From NCBI GenBank assembly GCA_013696385.1, contig JACCYR010000172.1, forward strand, positions 1-6,512: a DNA stretch of 6,512 nucleotides. Direction: 5' to 3'. The position numbers and the translations under genes are program-made. This DNA comes from Acidobacteriota bacterium. Its GTDB lineage: Bacteria; Acidobacteriota; Blastocatellia; Pyrinomonadales; Pyrinomonadaceae. Positions 4,977 to 6,512 of this stretch are shown in pieces; positions within the stretch are counted from its first letter, which is position 1, and every line of letters begins with the position of its first letter. Under the pieces are notes generated by a model. That model saw only the letters and a list, made by a program, of their open reading frames with translations. It ran no database searches and had not been told where the DNA came from.

Positions 4977-6318
4977 TTTTACTTTTATGACGCTCTTTCA
5001 AACGAAGCGGCGTGGCGAAAAACTTAAATTCTTCGCGCAGACGGTTTTCGATATAGCGCAGATAAGAAAAATGAAGTCCGGCTTTTCCGCCGCCGGAAGT
5101 AAAAATAATAAACATCGGCGGACGCAATCCGGCTTGCGTAATGTATTGAACGTGCAGACGCGAAACGCCGCCTTTGACCGGCGCAGGCGTTCCGCCGCCT
5201 TTCGGCTGCGAAATGTTTTCTTCAAAAAATTGGTTGAGTTTTGAAGTCGGCAGACGCAAATTTCGCGCTTCGTTTGCCTTAACAACCAGCGGCAAAATCT
5301 TCGTAACTCGTTGTCCGGTCAAAGCCGAAATCATTACAATCGGCGACCAATCAAGAAACTTCATATTTCGGCGCAGTTCGCGCTCAAATTCATAAATTGT
5401 GTTGGTTTCTTTTTCTTCTAGCGCGTCCCACTTGTTGACGGCTAGAATTACCGAACAACCTGATTCTACCGCGTAACCGGCGATATTTGCGTCCAGATTC
5501 GTTACGCCTTCGACCGCATCAATCAACATAACCGCTACGTCTGCGCGTTCGAGTGCCTTTCGCGCCATAATCACGGAAAGTTTTTCCGCCATCTCAACCG
5601 TTTTGCCTTTACGCCGAATTCCCGCCGTGTCAATCAAAATAAATTTTTGTCCATCAACTGTTAATTCGGTGTCAATCGCGTCGCGTGTTGTTCCCGCAAT
5701 CGGCGAAACGATAACTCTTTCTTCGCCCAGAATTTTATTGAGCAAAGAAGATTTTCCGACATTCGGACGACCGATGATTGCAAGTTTTATTTCTTCCTGT
5801 TTGTCTTCCAGGGCTTCTTCGTCAAAACTCAAAACATCGAAAACCTCGTCCAAAAGTTCGCCGACACTGTTGCCGTGTTCGGCTGAAACGGGAATAAGTT
5901 CAAAGCCAAATTGATAGAATTCGCCCGCTTCTTCTTCAACTTTTTTTGTTTCGGCTTTGTTTGCCGCAATAAACACGGGTTTTCCGATGTTCCGCAAAAA
6001 AAGCGAAATCTCTTCATCAAGCGGCGTAACTCCGGTGCGGGCATCAACTACCCAGATTATCGCTTGCGATTGGTCAATGGCGTGCGAGGCTTGTTTAAAA
6101 ATATTCGCGGGAATAATCGCCTCATCGTCCGGCACAATTCCGCCCGTATCAACCAACGCAAAAGTTTTCGCTCTCCATTCGACTTCGCCATAAATCCTAT
6201 CGCGCGTAATTCCCGGCTCATCGCCAACGATTGATTTACGGCTTTCTGTCAGGCGGTTAAAAAGTGTGGATTTTCCGACATTCGGACGACCAATGATAGC
6301 TACTAACGGGATTGACAT
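4963..6318 (-). CDS. der: Ribosome biogenesis GTPase Der (EngA)
   Basis: Der is an essential GTPase with two tandem G domains that binds the 50S subunit during late assembly. From the ATG at 6316-6318 it has 451 residues, normal for the family. G domain 1 shows GRPNVGKS (10-17), ITRD (37-40), DTGG (57-60), NKAE (120-123) and SAE (145-147). G domain 2 shows GRPNVGKS (183-190), TTRD (210-213), DTAG (230-233), NKWD (295-298) and SALTG (331-335). A C-terminal KH-like domain follows (about 350-440). NKAE has Glu in place of the usual Asp of NKxD, a variant I recall in some other Der proteins. This start is chosen because Der proteins begin within a few residues of the first P-loop; an upstream TTG would add 20 atypical residues. 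Its last codons and stop lie within a heptamer array. Confidence 0.97.
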   Translation of the reverse strand: MSIPLVAIIGRPNVGKSTLFNRLTESRKSIVGDEPGITRDRIYGEVEWRAKTFALVDTGGIVPDDEAIIPANIFKQASHAIDQSQAIIWVVDARTGVTPLDEEISLFLRNIGKPVFIAANKAETKKVEEEAGEFYQFGFELIPVSAEHGNSVGELLDEVFDVLSFDEEALEDKQEEIKLAIIGRPNVGKSSLLNKILGEERVIVSPIAGTTRDAIDTELTVDGQKFILIDTAGIRRKGKTVEMAEKLSVIMARKALERADVAVMLIDAVEGVTNLDANIAGYAVESGCSVILAVNKWDALEEKETNTIYEFERELRRNMKFLDWSPIVMISALTGQRVTKILPLVVKANEARNLRLPTSKLNQFFEENISQPKGGGTPAPVKGGVSRLHVQYITQAGLRPPMFIIFTSGGGKAGLHFSYLRYIENRLREEFKFFATPLRLKERHKSKSGKR

Positions 6319-6325
6319 AAAGTTA

Positions 6326-6354
6326 ATTCTACTGAGGTAATGCACAACTGACAA
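6326..6354 (-). promoter_or_regulatory. Predicted promoter giving a leaderless der transcript
   Basis: On the minus strand, TTGTCA (6349-6354, five of six of the -35 consensus) is followed by 17 bases and TAGAAT (6326-6331, five of six of the -10 consensus). Seven bases separate the -10 box from the A of the der ATG at 6318. Transcription would therefore start at or next to the initiation codon. This fits the lack of a Shine-Dalgarno. It is a prediction from sequence only. Confidence 0.5.
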
Positions 6355-6512
6355 ACTGCCTATTCTTAACACAAACAAAATTTGAATGATTTTCGTTAAA
6401 CTGTTTTGCTGAGTCAGAGAAACTCAAATGTTGATGCCGCATAGAGAATTCAAGCCTGAATTCAGTTTGTGTAGATTGTTTTTAACTTAATTTTCCGACG
6501 TTCTCAAAAATC
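6355..6512. other. Upstream region of der without a recognisable gene
   Basis: All three minus-strand frames reach a stop within the first few dozen bases from the right edge, so at most the last few codons of an upstream gene could be here. A short inverted repeat, GAATTCA at 6446-6452 and TGAATTC at 6457-6463 with a 4-base loop, is present. It lacks a following T-run. No tRNA or other structured RNA was recognised. Confidence 0.5.

Noticed and set aside
6319..6378. Upstream TTG start that would lengthen Der by 20 residues
   Set aside because: Der proteins start within about ten residues of the first P-loop, and the ATG at 6316-6318 gives exactly that. The extra residues look untypical and the predicted promoter lies within this stretch.
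6446..6463. GAATTCA/TGAATTC inverted repeat as a terminator
   Set aside because: The stem is short and AT-rich and no T-run follows on either strand within a few bases.

Overview
The window is a bacterial chromosomal segment in which every intact gene lies on the minus strand. From high to low coordinates (the direction of transcription) the order is der (ribosome-assembly GTPase), a membrane redox fusion protein, tgt (tRNA-guanine transglycosylase), yajC and secD, the last running off the left edge. The tgt-yajC-secD order is a widespread bacterial arrangement and suggests that secF follows outside the window. The DNA is AT-leaning with short gaps. The organism cannot be fixed from this sequence. 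A Gram-negative-type bacterium, possibly an acidobacterium, fits the sec gene order and the MauE/DoxX-redoxin fusion, but this is a weak inference. None of the five intact genes has a convincing Shine-Dalgarno sequence. der has a good promoter whose predicted start point falls on its ATG.

The unusual content lies in the gaps and in one gene interior. Four loci carry short arrays with a strict 7-base period. The unit differs at each locus, and arrays facing each other are inverted: GTGGTAA type between der and the redox gene, ATTACGA type between the redox gene and tgt, GTTTCAR type inside tgt, and AGTTATC type between yajC and secD. Two of these loci enclose decayed genes of the four-helix-bundle family related to the 23S rRNA intervening-sequence (S23) protein. 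The copy at 4717-4949 keeps both ends of the gene but has internal deletions and frameshifts. The copy at 3020-3149 keeps about the first 39 residues with one inserted base. The other two loci are gene-less hairpins, and the one in tgt is translated in frame as about 25 extra residues.

Region by region: 1-1267 secD; 1268-1310 heptamer hairpin; 1311-1607 yajC; 1608-1761 gap with a good promoter for yajC-secD; 1762-3018 tgt with the in-frame insert; 3019-3183 truncated four-helix-bundle fragment plus ATTACGA array; 3184-4668 MauE/DoxX plus two redoxin domains; 4669-4962 four-helix-bundle pseudogene between inverted arrays, the longest stretch without an intact gene; 4963-6318 der, whose stop codon lies in an array; 6319-6512 upstream region with the der promoter and no recognisable gene.

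The housekeeping genes act in separate processes: 50S maturation (Der), envelope thiol redox (the fusion), queuosine modification of tRNA (Tgt) and protein export (YajC, SecD). The most interesting hypothesis is a family of small dispersed elements built from inverted heptamer arrays, with or without a four-helix-bundle gene. Their layout resembles rRNA intervening sequences, where an S23-type reading frame sits inside a stem formed by complementary ends.
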